64,000 bases of DNA from COE1 sp963596435 (GTDB taxonomy: Bacteria > Bacillota > Clostridia > Lachnospirales > Lachnospiraceae): assembly GCA_963596435.1 (NCBI GenBank), contig CAVBMG010000002.1, forward strand, positions 1 through 64,000, read 5' to 3'. The position numbers were made by a program, and so were the translations under genes. Positions 63,189-64,000 of the stretch are shown here, piece by piece. Under the pieces are notes generated by a model. The model was not told the DNA's origin. It did no database searches and worked only from the letters and a program-made list of their open reading frames with translations. How positions within the stretch are numbered: the stretch's first letter is position 1; every line of letters begins with the position of its first letter.

Positions 63189-63231
63189 ATAAGTAAATAA
63201 ATAAGTATAAGAAGTGAAAGGATTGAATGAT

Positions 63232-64000
63232 ATGAGATACGGAGCATTAGAAGCTGGTGGCACGAAGATGGTAATGGCAGTAGGAGATGAGACAGGAAGA
63301 ATCCTGGAACAACGCTCGATTCCTACAACAACGCCACAGGAAACCATGCCGCAGATTATAGAATACTTTGCAGATAAAGATATTGCAGCGCTGGGAGTGG
63401 GGGCTTTTGGACCTGTAGATGTTGTAAAAGGCTCTCCGACTTATGGACATATTCTGAACACACCAAAGATTCCCTGGCGTCACTACGATATTGCAGGAAC
63501 TTTGGAGAATGCATTACATATTCCTGTGGGGCTGGATACAGATGTAAATGGTTCATGCCTGGGTGAAATGACCTATGGCTGTGCCAAAGGACTGGATACC
63601 GTTGCATATTTTACCATAGGAACAGGAATAGGTGCAGGCATTGCAGTAGGTGGCAGGCTTTTGCATGGTATGATGCATCCGGAAGCAGGACATATTCTGA
63701 TTGCAAAGAATCCACATGATCCCGGTAAGAGCGTGTGCCCCTGCCATGACAGCTGTCTGGAAGGACTGGCTTCCGGTCCCTCTATTGAGGCAAGATGGGG
63801 CAAGAAGGCATATGAACTGGTAGATAATCAGGTAGTATGGGAGCTGGAAAGTGAGTATCTTGCCAAAGCAATGACCAATATCATACTTACACTGAGTCCT
63901 CAGAAGATCATTCTTGGTGGTGGTGTCATGCATCAGGAACAGCTATTTCCTATGATACGTACAAAAGTCCTGGAATATCTGAATCATTATTATGAAACAC
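63232..64000 (+). CDS. ROK-family sugar kinase (fructokinase type), partial
   Basis: At least 256 residues are encoded before the window ends. The N-terminus has the ATP-binding EAGGTKMVMAVGDE, then GAFGPVD. TIGTGIGAGIAVGGRLLHG follows with catalytic context, and then the zinc-binding HPEAGH plus CPCHDSCLEGLASGPS. These features match YdhR/ScrK-type fructokinases, which phosphorylate fructose or related sugars. GAAAGG lies before ATG 63232. The C-terminus is cut off by the window, not by a stop codon. Confidence 0.9.
   Translation, partial: MRYGALEAGGTKMVMAVGDETGRILEQRSIPTTTPQETMPQIIEYFADKDIAALGVGAFGPVDVVKGSPTYGHILNTPKIPWRHYDIAGTLENALHIPVGLDTDVNGSCLGEMTYGCAKGLDTVAYFTIGTGIGAGIAVGGRLLHGMMHPEAGHILIAKNPHDPGKSVCPCHDSCLEGLASGPSIEARWGKKAYELVDNQVVWELESEYLAKAMTNIILTLSPQKIILGGGVMHQEQLFPMIRTKVLEYLNHYYET

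Noticed and set aside
1..64000. tRNA, rRNA, CRISPR arrays, complete insertion sequences, attachment sites
   Set aside because: None could be recognised on either strand by reading; a covariance-model search would be needed to exclude small RNAs.

Overview
The window looks like a chromosomal segment from a gut Lachnospiraceae (Clostridia, Bacillota). This rests on moderate-to-low GC, strong AGGAGG-type ribosome binding sites, lipoprotein signal peptides, PadR/HAAS modules, many small TetR and AraC regulators next to glycosidases, and a Clostridia-type queuosine salvage operon. Ten Ns at 35211-35220 mark an assembly gap, so the left part (1-35210) and right part (35221-64000) may not be truly adjacent. 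No rRNA, tRNA, CRISPR array, prophage or complete insertion sequence was seen.

Left part. 66-4900 holds a HAAS/DUF4097 envelope protein, an EamA transporter, a histidine kinase/response regulator pair and a DUF368 membrane protein. Two matching 11-bp-period direct repeats point to one regulon. 4898-15806 is a carbohydrate block: GH127, AraC regulator, GH27, an AlbA/HATPase regulator, a second AraC regulator and a CUT1 ABC importer. Short motifs shared by two promoters suggest that one AraC protein links the importer to GH127. 15826-18167 (minus strand) is a queuosine salvage operon (nucleosidase, ECF substrate-binding component, radical SAM lyase) led by a preQ1-I riboswitch. 18242-35194 mixes a TetR regulator facing a wrecked MATE gene, a DUF4422 protein, a hybrid kinase, a histidine phosphatase, a broken DUF4832 gene, a GH35 β-galactosidase, an M32 carboxypeptidase, an XRE remnant, an Rpn-type nuclease, a repeat-bearing surface lipoprotein, larE, a ProX-type deacylase, a CE2 esterase and another TetR.

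Right part. 35327-36615 is an amidohydrolase with a small companion gene. 36718-45901 is an envelope locus: an MMPL transporter with a bactofilin-like tail, a 1633-residue anchored surface protein, a PadR regulator with a clear promoter/operator, and an FtsW/RodA-like protein with a HAAS-like prefix. Then come a PfkB kinase, mgtE, an HD hydrolase, homoserine dehydrogenase, GH51 arabinofuranosidase with a TetR regulator, a DegV protein, a PilZ-tailed chemoreceptor, the metNIQ methionine importer, a lipoprotein/MBOAT/DHHW acylation module, and a ROK sugar kinase cut by the window end.

The most interesting signal is the mgtE leader. A well-formed promoter is followed by a 29-codon ORF with its own ribosome binding site, and then an intrinsic terminator whose 5' arm can instead pair with a segment inside the ORF. 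This looks like translation-coupled attenuation of a magnesium transporter, similar in logic to the enterobacterial mgtL leader but built differently.
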